From Phaseolus vulgaris (taxonomy: Eukaryota > Streptophyta > Magnoliopsida > Fabales > Fabaceae): a stretch of DNA of 64,000 nt. Below, one piece after another: positions 32,396 through 45,244 of the stretch. Position 1 is the first letter of the stretch, and every line of letters starts with the position of its first letter. The position numbers were made by a program, and so were the translations under genes. The notes under the pieces are model-generated. The model was not told where the DNA came from, searched no databases, and worked only from the letters and a program-made list of their open reading frames with translations. The stretch covers positions 35,476,023-35,540,022 of the forward strand of contig NC_023755.2 in assembly GCF_000499845.2 (NCBI RefSeq). The letters are read 5' to 3'.

Positions 32396-35300
32396 ATAAA
32401 ACTTTTTTTTTTCTGTTTCTTGTTTGTTTTGGAAGAAAATTATAATTTTTTAAACAAATATAATATTTTGGGATTATCATATCTCATTGCTAATTAGTTG
32501 AGCTATAAATTTCAGTTAATTTAATTTCTATTATTTTTAGTTTTATTTTAAAAACTATTTTTTAGGGTCTTTTTTCATTAAAGACATAAAAAAATATACT
32601 TGTGTTTAATAAATTTAAAACTAAAACCATAATTTTTGTAAAGTTGATACACATGCAAATAATCTTAGGAGTATAAGAGAAATTTCTTTTTTTTTTATTA
32701 TTGTTATTAATAAATATGGACTTGGGAGAGAAGGGAAAGATACCAACTCCGGCCAAAAAGTTTGTGTGTCCCAGACTAGTCGGATAAGAGAATATTAACC
32801 ATACTATAATTTAAATGCATTTTGTTATAATTAGCTCAAATTTGTTAAAAACCACAAAATTATTGAGATTTGATTCATTAACTAATGGACCTTACTATTT
32901 TATCAATTTTAACTAATGGGAGAGAGTGTAAACAAAATGTATTAGAAAATTGTTTTGTCTCCAATTAGTTAATTAATCACTAGAGTAAAATTTGTTTCTT
33001 ACATAAAAAAAAGTTTATGTCAACTCCTTCCTTTTAAGGATATTGAAAATGATATTTCTTAAAGTCTTAATTTTAAGCATAAGTTATACTAGAAAATAGT
33101 GTTAAAAAATATATGAGTGACACATACAAATGTTTGGTGACATGTGTGAAATTACAAGGTGTTCTTTTTGTGCTTAAAATAAAGTGTAGTTTAATTTTGC
33201 ATGGATACTACTATTTCAATTTTTTTTCCAATTCACTAGTAAATTTGGACTATACCATATCACATTTAAAAAATGTACTAGAGTAGATAAATAATTGTAA
33301 AATCTAGACTTTAAATCAAAATCTTAAATTCTAGATAAATAAGGCAAGTAATCTTAATGAAGTGTCTTAATATATATTTATAAAACAATTAATATTAGGT
33401 ATTCTATGATATAATATAGGAGAATGAGGCATTCTCCTCTAGGATAGTAGATTTAATTTTTGAAATTAGAACTAGAAATGTCGATAGATGTGGTAAAGGA
33501 TAAGTTTTGTCACCTTTGTTTTAAAGCCAAGCAAATTAGACAAGTGTTCCTTGCTTGTGATAATAATAAAGTTAAAGGAAGGTTTTGTCTTGATTCAGTG
33601 TAATTTATGTGGAATTTATAAAGTTTTAGGTTCTTGTGTATTTATTCATCTAACAAACACCAAAATGTTGGTTTAACAAGTTGGCAACAACTCAATGATT
33701 ATAGACTTCAACAAATCATATTTTAATTACTCCTGATTAATAAGTGATTACTCCTGATTAATAAGAACATTCCAATTTATATTTTTTATTATTTTGATGA
33801 TTTAATTATATATGGTCATGATGGACCGACCGTGAAAAAATTCAAATATTATTCGAGTTAGTGTTTTTCTATCAACGTAAGTATGCTTTAGATAATTTCT
33901 AAAGTTGGACTGCGATTAGACAAATTGTCCTTTTACAGATTAACTTCCATAGGTTATTTCATTATTTTGGGTCATTGACTCATTTGTCAATCTTTTAAGA
34001 GATCAAAAATAATAAATAATTAATAATGTCTTAGTCTTTATAGAGAAATATAAATCCATGACTAGTTGTAAAATTGAAATGATTGAAAGACTTGATGTGT
34101 AGGCATGATGCATTCAAAATGTATATATTCTTACTATAAGATAACTTTAAAGATAACTGTTATTTCAATTTTTCATGATAAACATATATTTTCTTTAAGA
34201 TATTATATAAATAATTTATTTATTTTTTTTATTAAAGTTTTTATATTAACTATAATGTAACTTGACATCTTTTACGCATCAAGTAACAACAATCATCTAT
34301 CATCACATAAAAAAATTATTATTAAAAAGAATAAAAAAAAATTTGATAAATGTAGATTTTTTTTCTTTTCCTGAGAATTTTATTATATTCCTTCTAGATA
34401 TATTTCAATAACCATCTAATGATAATTATATGAGAAATTAATTATATACATTTTTTTAAGACACGTTAATAATATTTTGAAGTTGACAGTGAATATAGAT
34501 AACCCATTATATCAATCTGCATATAATAAAAGTACAACTTACTATTCATTTTCTCTCTTTACCTTTTAGCATTGGCAGGAAAAGGAATTTTACAATTTTC
34601 AGAGAAAATTCAAATATATTGAATTTGATGTTAACTAAAAAATGTTTTGTATACAAAAAAAAAATTATTAAATTTTTATTTTTTTCTTATTTGAATAAAG
34701 TATCGTGATTACCATCAAATATTAAAATATAGTTAACATCCACCAATTGTGAAAGAATAGAATTTTACAATTTTTAAATGTTTTGTATAGATAAAAAACT
34801 TCAAAGTTATTAATTTTTTTTATTTAGATAAAGTATTTATTACCATCAAATATAAACATTATCACTAAATATTATCAGTAAATGTTCTATAACAAAATAA
34901 TCCTTATAAACATTAATAAAAAAAAACTCAAACATAGCTATCATTCACAAAAAAATTGGCCCCAACACTAATTAAGAAAATAATAAAATACATCAATCAA
35001 TAAATAGTCCTAATCTATATCGACAAATAAATTATCCCAAAAATATCAATAAAAAAAAAACTTCTATCAATATTGACTAAAAAAGCCCTTATTTTCATTG
35101 GTAAAAAAAATACTCTCTGCCATTTATAAAGAAACACGACTAACGACTAACAATGGCTGAAAGATACTTTTATGAATGTTGGTGGACAAACCATTGATTA
35201 ATATTGATGGAGAAAATTCTATTTAATTTAATGTTGATGGAGAAATAATTTTGACTTTTTTCTCTAAATAATACGTTTTTGGAAATTAATTAACTGGAGC

Positions 35301-37019
35301 AATTGATATTTAATTTTCTAATTTTTTGGATAACACCATTCTTTTTATGACGAGGATTTGGATTTTAGGAAAATGAATTCTCACATTTGTTTTTTATTTA
35401 AGTAATCAGAATTTGGTTTCCGGATAATCAAATTTGGGGTAATTAATTTTTTTATAATAAACTGGAGCGGAAAAGATTGTTTGGTGGGTCATTGAAATCT
35501 AATTTTTGAAAAATTTCTAATTTTCAATTTAAGTATTTAAATGTTTATTTGAAATTAATTGTGCGGTGACCAAATTGTGGGATGGTGTTTTGGTTTTTAT
35601 TTTAGAGTCAATGAGAAATATAAAATAAAATAAATTTTAAGAAAATAAAATAAAATAATTTTTAAAACTTTTTATAAGTAAGAAATGTTTTAAAAAATTT
35701 AATTAAAACTGGGAAGAATAAATTTTAAATGAGAGAAAAAAATTATTAAATTATGTAAGATTAAATTATTAAATTATTAAATTTTGTTTTGTAGTGAGTT
35801 TAAATATTTATAAAATTAAAATAGAAAAAATATAGAATTTGAAATTTAAAATTTAAAATATTAAAATTTATAAAGGATACCATTAATATAAAGAGAATGA
35901 AATAAAATATTGTATTGATATTATGGGAAAAATAAATGAAAATCAATTTGAATTGTGGAGAATAAATTATAATAAATTTGTAAATATAATTTTATAATAA
36001 AATTTAAAATGATTGAAAAAATTATAATAAATTATAATATTTATAGCATAATTAAGTGTTGGTATTTTTTTTTAAAAAAAATATCAAAATAATTAATAGT
36101 AAAAATTAAATAAAATTGTTACAATATTTTATAAAAAGTATTAATTGAATGGTTTAAAAAGTTATAAATAAAAATTACGTTATTTTTATTGATATGTATG
36201 TAATTATTAAAAAAATAAGTGAATAAATGTATCATTACATAAAAGAAAGTGTATAAGTTATAATTTTAAAATTCTGGAAACTCTTTTTTGCAAAAATAAA
36301 AAACAAAATTGAAATTTTTCATGGTAAAAAAAATTAAATAATTTTTACGTATAATTTTATCCATGCTGATCTAAAAGCATTTCTCAGCCGAAAACACTAA
36401 GTAAAATATTAACAAAAATTATACTGACCTATATTGAAATAAAAAAAAAATGATCACTGAAAAATAAACACAATTCACTTTACCAAGAAAAAATCACTAG
36501 TGACATCACCCGAAAAAGAAATTCAACTAACGACTCAATTAAACTAATGATAAGTTTACCAGAACGGAACCAACCTATTATTTTAGATATAAAAATATTA
36601 AAAAATTTAAAGAATACGAAGAAAAAAGACAAATATTTTAGATATAAGAAACATGAATTTTTTTTAATTTTTAAGTAGAATTTAACATTATCTTACTTTT
36701 AAATAATTATCATGAATTTTTTATTTTTCAAATTTTTATACTTTTTTTATTCAAATAACTTATTTTTTATGATAAAACCTGTATTTACACTCTACCCATG
36801 GATGATGTGCCACCTTCTTTCATTCTTACTATATAATGATTATATCATTTGATTTTGATTTCATTTTCAAACTCTAGCTCTTTTTTTCAAAAGTATTAAT
36901 CTGAAAAGTTACTATATAAATAATGATGATGTATTTTGTTGGAAATGCTTCAAATAATGAGTTCAAATGCTCCAAACATTATCAATAATGTAAAGTGATT
37001 TTTAAAATGTGGTATATAA
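32396..37019. other. 4.6 kb very AT-rich, no gene seen
   Basis: Dense stops in every frame. A 21-bp tandem repeat (TGATTACTCCTGATTAATAA, about 33726-33770) is the only structured item noticed. Homopurine and T-rich tracts are common, especially 35600-36350. Confidence 0.6.
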
Positions 37020-37690
37020 CTTATGTATGATTTGGTTGGTCTTTCATACATTGTGATGCATTGTGAAGGGATTTAACAACACTTTGAACATATAAACATC
37101 ATGACCAGTAATATAGCATGTGTAAATGTATGTGAGTGGTTGTTATCTGGGGAATTTGGAATTTTAGGAATAGAGTAATCATTAATGAGACTATGGTAGA
37201 TTCAGTATAACTTTTTACTGTAGCTCAACTCAAGGCATGAGCATGAGTAAGTTTTTAATTTCCTAACACAAAAATCTCATACTCTTATTGGTGCATTAAT
37301 TTGTTTACATGTCTAAATTCAATTCATTGGCAGTCTCTTTTTCATCACCTATCTACATATATTTGAATGACTGACATGTGGATATGAGGATGTTCAAAAT
37401 GGTTGGTTGCAAGCATAAGCTGAAAAATCTTTGTTTTTAGGAAAGTGGTTGACTAAACAACTCTAAGGACTTTTGTGAGTAGCATGCAAACATATAGACT
37501 TTGAGGAAAAAAACATTGTAATTGTTATGCACATAATGTGTTGTTTCAGCAAAGATAGATGCATGATTTGAAGTAGTTTAATATAACTTTTTATACTAAT
37601 ATTCTCTTATTTGGATTGTAGTTTTTGTATATGGGTTGGAGTACTCCAATACTCATATTTATATAATTTTTTATTATTGATTGAAAGAAA
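37020..37690 (+). mobile_element. Decayed LINE 3' fragment
   Basis: At 37137-37270 the frame reads VVIWGIWNFRNRVIINETMV and LFTVAQLKA, the end of the zf-RVT region, with stops. At 37630-37690 it ends in ATGGGTTGGAGTACTCC, then TTTTTATTATTGATTGAAAG, a mutated form of the family tail. Confidence 0.65.
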
Positions 37691-37937
37691 AATCTATGAC
37701 AAAAAAAAATCTATTGTTGACCCGCTAGCCCGCAAAAAAAAAATTGTGTGTTGACTTGGGTTGGGCTTGATAGTGATAACTTGGACTGGAAAAAATATTA
37801 ATGTTTTACAATTAACTATGTTAATTGTAGTGGTGTTTATATTTAATGTTTTTGAATTAACCATTTTTAATGCTTTTGAAATGGAAGGATATTGATATTT
37901 GATTTTTATCTTAATTGAATTATTAATGTTTGACTAT

Positions 37938-38130
37938 GCTGATAAGTTGGCTAATTTAGGATTTATTCATAGAGAATCTTTTCATTGGTATAATAGACTC
38001 CCAGCTAGTCTGTTCTTAGAATTCTTTATGAATAAGTATAATCTACCTATGTATCGTTTGTGTTAACATATGGGTTTTGGTCTAGTCCCCCCATATTTTT
38101 GTATTTTCTTTCTTTTTTCTTTTTTTTAAT
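37938..38130 (+). pseudogene. C-terminus of a RNase H-bearing LINE ORF2, second lineage
   Basis: An open stretch of 42 codons to TAA at 38066 reads ADKLANLGFIHRESFHWYNR, then LPASLFLEFFMNKYNLPMYR. I recognise this as the tail of the RNase H domain found at the end of another plant L1 group (NxxADxLANxG pattern). It differs from the zf-RVT-ending LINEs elsewhere in the window. The downstream C/T-rich text is its probable 3' UTR. Its left part is missing. Confidence 0.7.
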
Positions 38131-38363
38131 AATATTTTTTTTCATGTGACGGCAGATGATTGTTGTTAATTGAGGTGTCAGCTTAGCTGAGATGTCAAGT
38201 TGCATAGTGATGCCTAACACGAAAACTTTATAAAAAAAAAAAAATGGAAGAAAAAAATATTGATGTTTGATAGTAGCAAATATATAGGTTCAATTTGCCA
38301 ATTTTTCAAAAACAAAAAGTAAAAAACATTTTTATTGAATTTCTAAAAAATAAAAATAAAAAA

Positions 38364-38483
38364 TGCAGGCTAGCTCGCAAACCCACGGTTGGCCCTTATG
38401 CGGGGCGGGGCAGAGAATCTAGCCCGCGTTCATTATGCAGGGCGGGCCTATGCAAGGTGGGTCGGCCCGCTTTGCCATCCCTA
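38364..38483. mobile_element. Right end of a hAT-like non-autonomous element
   Basis: GC-rich sequence with repeated GGCGGGCC/CGGCCCGC words ends in GGCCCGCTTTGCCATCCCTA; its reverse, TAGGGATGGCAAAGCGGGCC, resembles common plant hAT termini. No matching left end was found, although GACCCGCTAGCCCGC near 37720 has similar wording. Confidence 0.42.
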
Positions 38484-39565
38484 TCTCTGGTGGAGAGATC
38501 TGAAGGAGATTTGAATGTTAAAGGACTGGGGAAGACTTTTGAAGACCGCTTTAAGTGGGTAGTGGATAATGAGAATGAAGCTTTCTTCTGGGAAGATAAT
38601 TGGGTGGGTTTCGGAGATTTAAAGAGTAGATTCCCAAGACTTTTCTCTCTGTCTGTGGTTAAAGATGCTAAGCTTTTCCGATGTGGGGATTGGGTTAGTA
38701 ACATTTGGGTGTGGAATTTAATTTGGAGAAGGGGTGTTTTCGAGTGGGAGGAGAACCAAGTTAGGCAGCGTCTTGAGGAGGTGCATGGTTTGAGTCTCGT
38801 CCTAAAAAATGAGGAGAAATGGGTTTGGAATAATGGCGAGTCTATTGAGTATTTTGTTAGTTTTGCCTACAGTTTCTTAAGGGGAGAGGAAGAAGGAGAA
38901 ACTAAGCGGTTGTATAGTTCTTTCTGGATGATAAAGGCTTTGCCCTCAACCCATGTCACGTATGCAGGGTGCTGGAAAATAAGTTAGCTACTAAGGTCAA
39001 CTTGGAGAGACGTGAGGTTGATTAAAAAGTATTTCATGTTGCTTGTATGGGGCAAATGAGGAAACAACAAGTCATTTGTTCTTTAGCTGTAGAATTGTTT
39101 GTCTAGTTTAGAACCTTTGCTTCAAGTGATTAGGGTTGACTCGACTATTCATCACACTTTTGTCTCATATTTCCCGCAGTTTAATATACTTGAGGCACCT
39201 ACTTCTGTTAATTTAATTTTAGGAAGTGTCTGGATTGCAGTGGTAAGTGAGATTTGGAGACATAGGAATAAGCACATCTTTAAAGGTGAAGTGATTGATC
39301 ATTCTGAAATTTTCTCCATGGTTCAACTAAAGGTCTGGTCTTGGGTAACCTCTAAGGTCATTTCTGATTGTTTTTCCTTTTCTGATTGGTGTCTGAAAAC
39401 CCTGGTTTAGTGATTTATTTAGGTTGATCAAACTATATTTGTTCTAGGAAGTTGGTGGCAAGTTTCTAGAAGGAGGGGTTGTTCGTTTTTGTGTGATTTT
39501 GTACATGGGTTGGATCACCCCTTAAGTGGTTCTTACTTATTTATTTTTTATTGCTGATAAAAAAA
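38484..39565 (+). mobile_element. LINE fragment: end of ORF2 and a complete 3' tail
   Basis: It starts in LWWRDLKGDLN and continues FKWVVDNENEAFFWEDNWVG, FPRLFSLSVVKDAKLFRCGD, WVWNLIWRRGVFEWE up to 38987. After a frameshift zf-RVT remains appear (ATKVNLERREVD and HLFFSCRIV across frames), then from 39099 SVWIAVVSEIWRHRNKHIFK to FSDWCLKTLV. The 3' UTR is about 150 bp and ends TTGGATCACCCC, then TTTATTGCTGATAAAAAAA. The left end abuts the hAT-like terminus, so the insertion history there is unclear. Confidence 0.8.
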
Positions 39566-40354
39566 ATACTCCAACTCATATAAAAAACTTGTCTCAAAAA
39601 AATGTCAGGATACACAACATGTGACTCTGCCTTAACAGGAAACTCTCATCCTATACCAAAATCACAAACTCTCTCATTTGTTATCCACTAAATACTAAAA
39701 AAAAAGATATTCCAACTGGCCAATCTATTAATTTGATCTTCTAACCCTTTCACAAAACGGTTATTTCGTGGTTCAGTTTGTGATTGTGTTTCCCTTACAA
39801 ATCATCCATATCAAATATGTTTACATGTAAGCAACATATATGAACTACATGTCCCTGATTGTTAAGAAAAGTAAATTAGATGGCAATGAATGTGTGAAGG
39901 CAACAAAAGGCACATTAACTTTTGCAACCACCGAGCTGTAGAACACTCCTTCCTCAAAGCATAACACTCTTCCAAGGATGTTGTTGTCATCCCAGATCTT
40001 ACTTGCCTCCAAAATTTATTCCTCCTAAATTGAATTAGCACTTAATTGTACCCTCCGACATTGAATGCCAAATGTCCAAAAACTAGTTTTATGACATGCA
40101 AAACAAGAAAATATTGATATTCATCGTGACAACTAGTTTAAAACCAAATGAGTTTTTCCCAACAAACTAAAGAAGAAAATCTTAATTGTAATTTTTTTGC
40201 AATTTTTTATAGATTTCAAACAAGGTAGGTCGGTCAATGCACCATTTTACATAGGAAAAGCTAGTCCATTTGTTTTTACTTGTTATTCATAATCAAGTTT
40301 TAAGTTTTAAGTTGTGCAATAGTAAAAATCTATACCAACTCGGCTCAGTAAAAC
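39566..40354. other. Possible tail-to-tail LINE piece and unassigned sequence
   Basis: ATACTCCAACTCATATAAAA at 39567 is the complement of the LINE tail phrase (TTTATATGAGTTGGAGTAT), so a minus-strand LINE end may lie tail-to-tail with the previous one. Near 40010-39900 the minus strand reads WDDNNILGRVLCFEEGVFYS, open for about 45 codons but unrecognised. Confidence 0.35.
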
Positions 40355-40401
40355 ATTCTTAAACGCTTGCTGATAAAAAAATAAATAAATTCTTAAACGC
40401 T
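40355..40401 (+). mobile_element. 21-bp LINE micro-insertion with 13-bp target duplication
   Basis: ATTCTTAAACGCT (40355-40367) is repeated at 40389-40401 around TGCTGATAAAAAAATAAATA plus one A. The insert is just the last bases of the LINE tail plus poly(A): an extreme 5' truncation. Confidence 0.8.
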
Positions 40402-41901
40402 ATTTTCTATGTCTCCATATTGTACTCACTAAACTTACTCACATATAACCCCATACTGTGTTTTCAGATTTAAGCTGTCTTAAAGATGTAAAATGAGAAC
40501 AGTGATATCTAGAAAGAATGTGTTGGACTGTGATTTCACCAAACCAGTTATAAAATTGTTGATAATCAAATTGTATTTATATTAAGTTTGAATATAAAAA
40601 TATTTAGGTTTTACAAACATAAATTTATTAAAATGTAAAATAGTTTTTATATTTTAATTTTAAAAAACACATATTTGTGGAGTAAAAAATAATTAATTTG
40701 TTTTCTTTTTAAAATGAAGCAAATTTGATTCCACCATAATAATTTGATTTCAATTATTTTTTTCTTTGATTAAATTTTGTTACGTTTAAAATTCACCGGT
40801 CAAAATATACACCAAATTCGATTCAAAATACATAAAAAATGACTATATTTTTCCTTCGACATCTTTCAGTTTAGTTTTGAATTATAAGTTGACCCCTATG
40901 TTTGCATCGTCATTAAAAAATTTGTCAATATGCAACAACACCTTGTGTTGTGATCGGCTAGGGTTTCCAAGGTTGCCATTAATGCGTTTCAGTAATTAAA
41001 CACTTTTTAAATAAGGGAAAAAATTGTCCTGTTTAACATTGACCCAGACCAAGAGTTGGTGGAATGTTTCAATTAAATGTGCTTTTGATTGAATTTTAGG
41101 TTACTTAAGACACCTAAGTGCTTGAGATTTGGTACATGGTTGAAATCAGAACAATATAAAGGATGACATTTCATAAAGGTAGACCCTGAAGGGTGTGTTG
41201 AATTGTATATACACACAAATTTTATTAATTAACCTTTGAATTTGTTAAATTTGAATATTTTCTGAGCAAGATTCTCATCATAAATAAAATGAAATAAAGA
41301 ACTTTCAAGAATGACGATTTGCAAGAACAAGATCCAAGTACTATGTTTCTTGCGATGATCAGTTTAGTTTTTTAATCCAATTATTACTATTTTCAATAAA
41401 TATATATAATTTTAAATTATAATTTTTGTTATAAATTTAATAATTCTGAATTAAGTTTTTACTAAAAATTTATGTTTAATTTTTTTATATTTTTTTATTT
41501 TATCATCTGTGATAATGACTTGGTCCTTATCTAACATCATTATTAATTATGTGTTTATATAAAAAAAATTAAAAAAAAGGTAAAATTAAGTTTTAAGTTT
41601 CTATAAATTTGATAATTTTTATTATAAATGTTCTTTCTACTAAAAATATAAAGTTTTTATATTTTATTTATTTATTATATTTGTTCTTTCTACTAAAATT
41701 TTTTTCTTTCCATTTAGTCATTATTATTTGACTTTGTGGTGAGGTGAAGTGATATGAGTGTTTGATTTGCAGCTTTAATCACAACACAATAGACTTCCAC
41801 AACAACAAAAATAAATATTTAAAACTTTAATTCTCTTTACAAAAAAATACATTGTTTCATTTTTAATTAAATATTAAAATCAAAATCAAAATTAAATCAA
41901 T
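40402..41901. other. AT-rich stretch, no gene seen
   Basis: Nothing coding or repeated was recognised. Confidence 0.5.
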
Positions 41902-42302
41902 CACTACAAGAAAATCATTAAATAGAAATTAATTTGTAGAAACCAAAATAATTAGTTACAATAATAACTAAATTAAAGACATTTTAGAAACTAAAAGGAA
42001 AATTGATTTCTAAATTAGTTTATATTATTTTCTATTATTATTAAATAGTTTCTAAATTGGTATCTAATTAACAATTAAGGTTTTTGTTACCAAATTTAGA
42101 AACTAAATAATTGGTAGTTAAAAAATTTAGTTGCTAATTAGATACTAATTTAAAAACTATTTAACAATAATAAAAAATAATAGAAACTAATTTAGAAATT
42201 AATTTTTTATAGTTTCTAAAATGATTTTTATTTTAATTTTTATTATAATTAATTATTTTGGTTTCTAAATGTTGATTTCCATTTCATGATTTTCTTGTAG
42301 TG
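41902..42302. mobile_element. CACTA-type MITE, 401 bp, intact ends
   Basis: It starts CACTACAAGAAAATCATTAA and ends in the complement, ATGATTTTCTTGTAGTG. AAT flanks both sides (41899-41901 and 42303-42305) as a 3-bp target duplication. The two halves pair almost throughout, so the element could fold into a long hairpin. No coding. The termini share CACTACAA with the autonomous CACTA here but not its GCGGCGGTT motifs, so another CACTA family probably mobilised it. Confidence 0.85.
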
Positions 42303-42562
42303 AATAATGATAAACTACTAAAAATATTATTTTTTTAAAAATAATTATGGTGTCAGAACTTTATTGTCTCTGTCACCCTGATGGACGTAAAAATTTAATT
42401 AAGAAAAATAAAGATATTGAAATTCAATAGAATAATTTTTTTTAATAGAAATCTAGTTAAAAATACTTAAAATTATAATAAACTTTGAAACTTATTTATG
42501 TCATTCTTTTTCATGGAAAGATGTAAAGAATTTTTTTAATAAACACTGAAATATAGAAACAG

Positions 42563-42563
<1 letters not shown>

Positions 42564-42613
<50 letters not shown>
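42564..42613. repeat. (TA)n microsatellite
   Basis: About 50 bp of TA. Confidence 0.92.
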
Positions 42614-42616
<3 letters not shown>

Positions 42617-43341
42617 AGCTTTCTAGTTGGACCTGAGAAAGTAGAAAATTATGCATCATTGCCGCCTGAAAACCGTAGCTTTGGAGATTTAGAACCATAT
42701 CTACCTCTTCCCTCATTTCAAAATAATATTATTTTAAGTGTTTTCAAGCTATTTTTTTAACAATATTATTATATATAGGGTGGATAAAATCTATAAACTA
42801 AACTGAACTATTTTATTTTAACTAATTTCTAAAAATAGACCGAGAAATTTATGTATAATTTAATTATATTTGAAAAATAAAATATTTTTAAATCAATTAT
42901 ATTATTTATTAAATTATCCTTTTTAAGGTAATAATAGCCAACCACCGTTAAAGAATTATTTGTTAAGATAGTTCAAAGCAGTAAAAGAGAATTGTTTGAC
43001 TACACACTATAGTTATTCATATTTTTAAAAATTATTATTATAATAATATTATAGAACAAAAAATGTTCAAAATAAATAACATTCATATATAAACAACGAG
43101 ATCGTATTTGTTTCGAAATCTATGTATTTGTCTTGTAGCATTTATGATACTATGCATAAAGTCTAAATATAATATAATATTATATTATAAATGAATTTCT
43201 TTGTCAAAGTAAATGTGGACCATGAAAACTTTTGTTGGTACTCTAGTTTTGAATTATATGTACATTGATAATGATAGTCGAAGCCACTGCAACATGAAAC
43301 TTTCAATGTTAAGAGTTTTCTAACTTCAAATAACAACTCAC

Positions 43342-43345
<4 letters not shown>

Positions 43346-43401
<56 letters not shown>
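43346..43401. repeat. (TA)n microsatellite
   Basis: About 56 bp of TA. Confidence 0.92.
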
Positions 43402-43403
<2 letters not shown>

Positions 43404-45244
43404 GGATATTGACAAATTTAATATTGACTAACATCAGAAAGAAAAAAGAGAGTAAAAAATTAATATAAAATAAAGAGTTTATTTGAGTGATAAATATGTT
43501 AAAATGAAAGTACAAAAGAAGTGAGTACTTTTTTTATTAACAATAATAAATAAATTAATTTTATATGAAATATTTGGGTGGTAAAAAATATATATTTCAT
43601 GTATGTTGTTGGAGTACATGCCTACATCATTTATGCTTCATGAATTTTTTTTAATTTTATTGTTGTAAAAGCTGTGTATTTAATACTAACCTTGAATAAT
43701 GAAAATAGCAAAATGAAATTTTCAGCATTCATAAAAAATATTTTTTATTGTTATGAAAATTTAAAATTTGATCTTTAATCTAAAAGTAGGTTTTGTTTAA
43801 AAAAGACAACAGAGGATATAGAAGGAATATTTTGAGTTTATGTTTGGAATTCTGTGTATGATGCCAAAGTTGATAGTTTTGTTGGGTTAGTGTATTTGGA
43901 GGTGGTGAATGGAAAATGATATTTTAAAAAGTTTATTGTCACTTTGCTAGCATAATTTCAGATATACTTCATCTAATTTTGCCAAGCACATCAAAATCAA
44001 AACTATATGATTTTGTGACCCAAATTTAAATTTAGTGTGATGATGTAACAACCAAAAATAAGGAACATGTCAAACAACTGTTAAGCAACTTCATTTTACT
44101 ACCATGTATTGAATAAACAACATTATTCTAAACCATAATAATTTGTTAATATATAGTTATTTTTTCTATTACTTGTACCAATTCTGAATAATTAGGAGAT
44201 AAATTGTTACTATAAATATAAATAATAAATACACAAGTGAATTTATTATTAAAACAATGATTGGTAAACTAATTTTTGAACAATTATAAATAAATAATAA
44301 TAAAATTAATATGATTTAATGTTTTTCTAAATTAACAACGAAAAAGTTATAACTTGAGACACCATGTAAACTTACCAAAATTACATTGATTCTAATGAGT
44401 TGTATACCTGTGTATAAAAAATTTATATTTTAAAATATATTATTACAAATAATTATTATAGAAGATAATACCTAAATATACAGATATTAAAATACAATTT
44501 AATTTTTTAATGTATATGTTTATCATTTTTCAGAAAAAACAGTTCATGAAAATGATTATATTGACATACTAGTCAATCAACGTAATAAGATTTAGGAAAT
44601 TAAAATCACAAGAGACAAGTATAAAAAATCTAAAATTGTAATTAAATCTAAAATTAAACTACCCCATTAATTATTCATGTATATAGACTTTTCAGGGACC
44701 AGGTCAATCATTATTTGGAAATTTTACACTTGTTCGTTTGTCGTGTTAGGTCATATCTATCTAATCAAGGTAGAATTAGCATTAGAGAAAGCAGTTTACA
44801 AATTTCTTACCATTTGGCATTTGAATTCCGTTAAGGTAAACGTATATAGTAATAAATAAAGTAAAATAATATTTGTAATTAAAATATTAATGATTGAGAT
44901 TATAATTAATTTTAAATTTCAATATATATGTATTTAATTTTATCATTAATTTTATTAATTTTCTAATCATATATTTTATTTTAAATTACAATTTTTTTAT
45001 CAACAACAAATTTTTAAACTACATAAGAGTCTAAATCAACTTTCTCTACTTCACATAAATTTTGATAAATTAACCAATTCTTATATGCGATCACATATTT
45101 ATAGTAGTATGATAATGATTTAATAGTGAGTGACATGATAAATTTAATAAATCATTATTAAAATAGGTTCTAAAATCAAAAAGTGGACTTTAAACTTAAC
45201 TTAATTTTACAAAATTGACTTATAAAATGAAATTTACAATATTT

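Larger units (their letters stand above)
42303..45244. other. AT-rich stretch with two long (AT)n runs, no gene seen
   Basis: At 43529-43590 a T-run followed by ATTAACAATAATAAATAAAT and ATATTTGGGTGG may be a degenerate minus-strand LINE tail. No other feature was recognised. Confidence 0.45.

Noticed and set aside
32064..32399. 111-codon frame in the GC-rich island
   Set aside because: No domain or hydrophobic pattern. High G+C lowers stop frequency, and the motif density fits a promoter better.
42501..42716. Frame with a YIYIYI run
   Set aside because: Translation of the (TA)n microsatellite.
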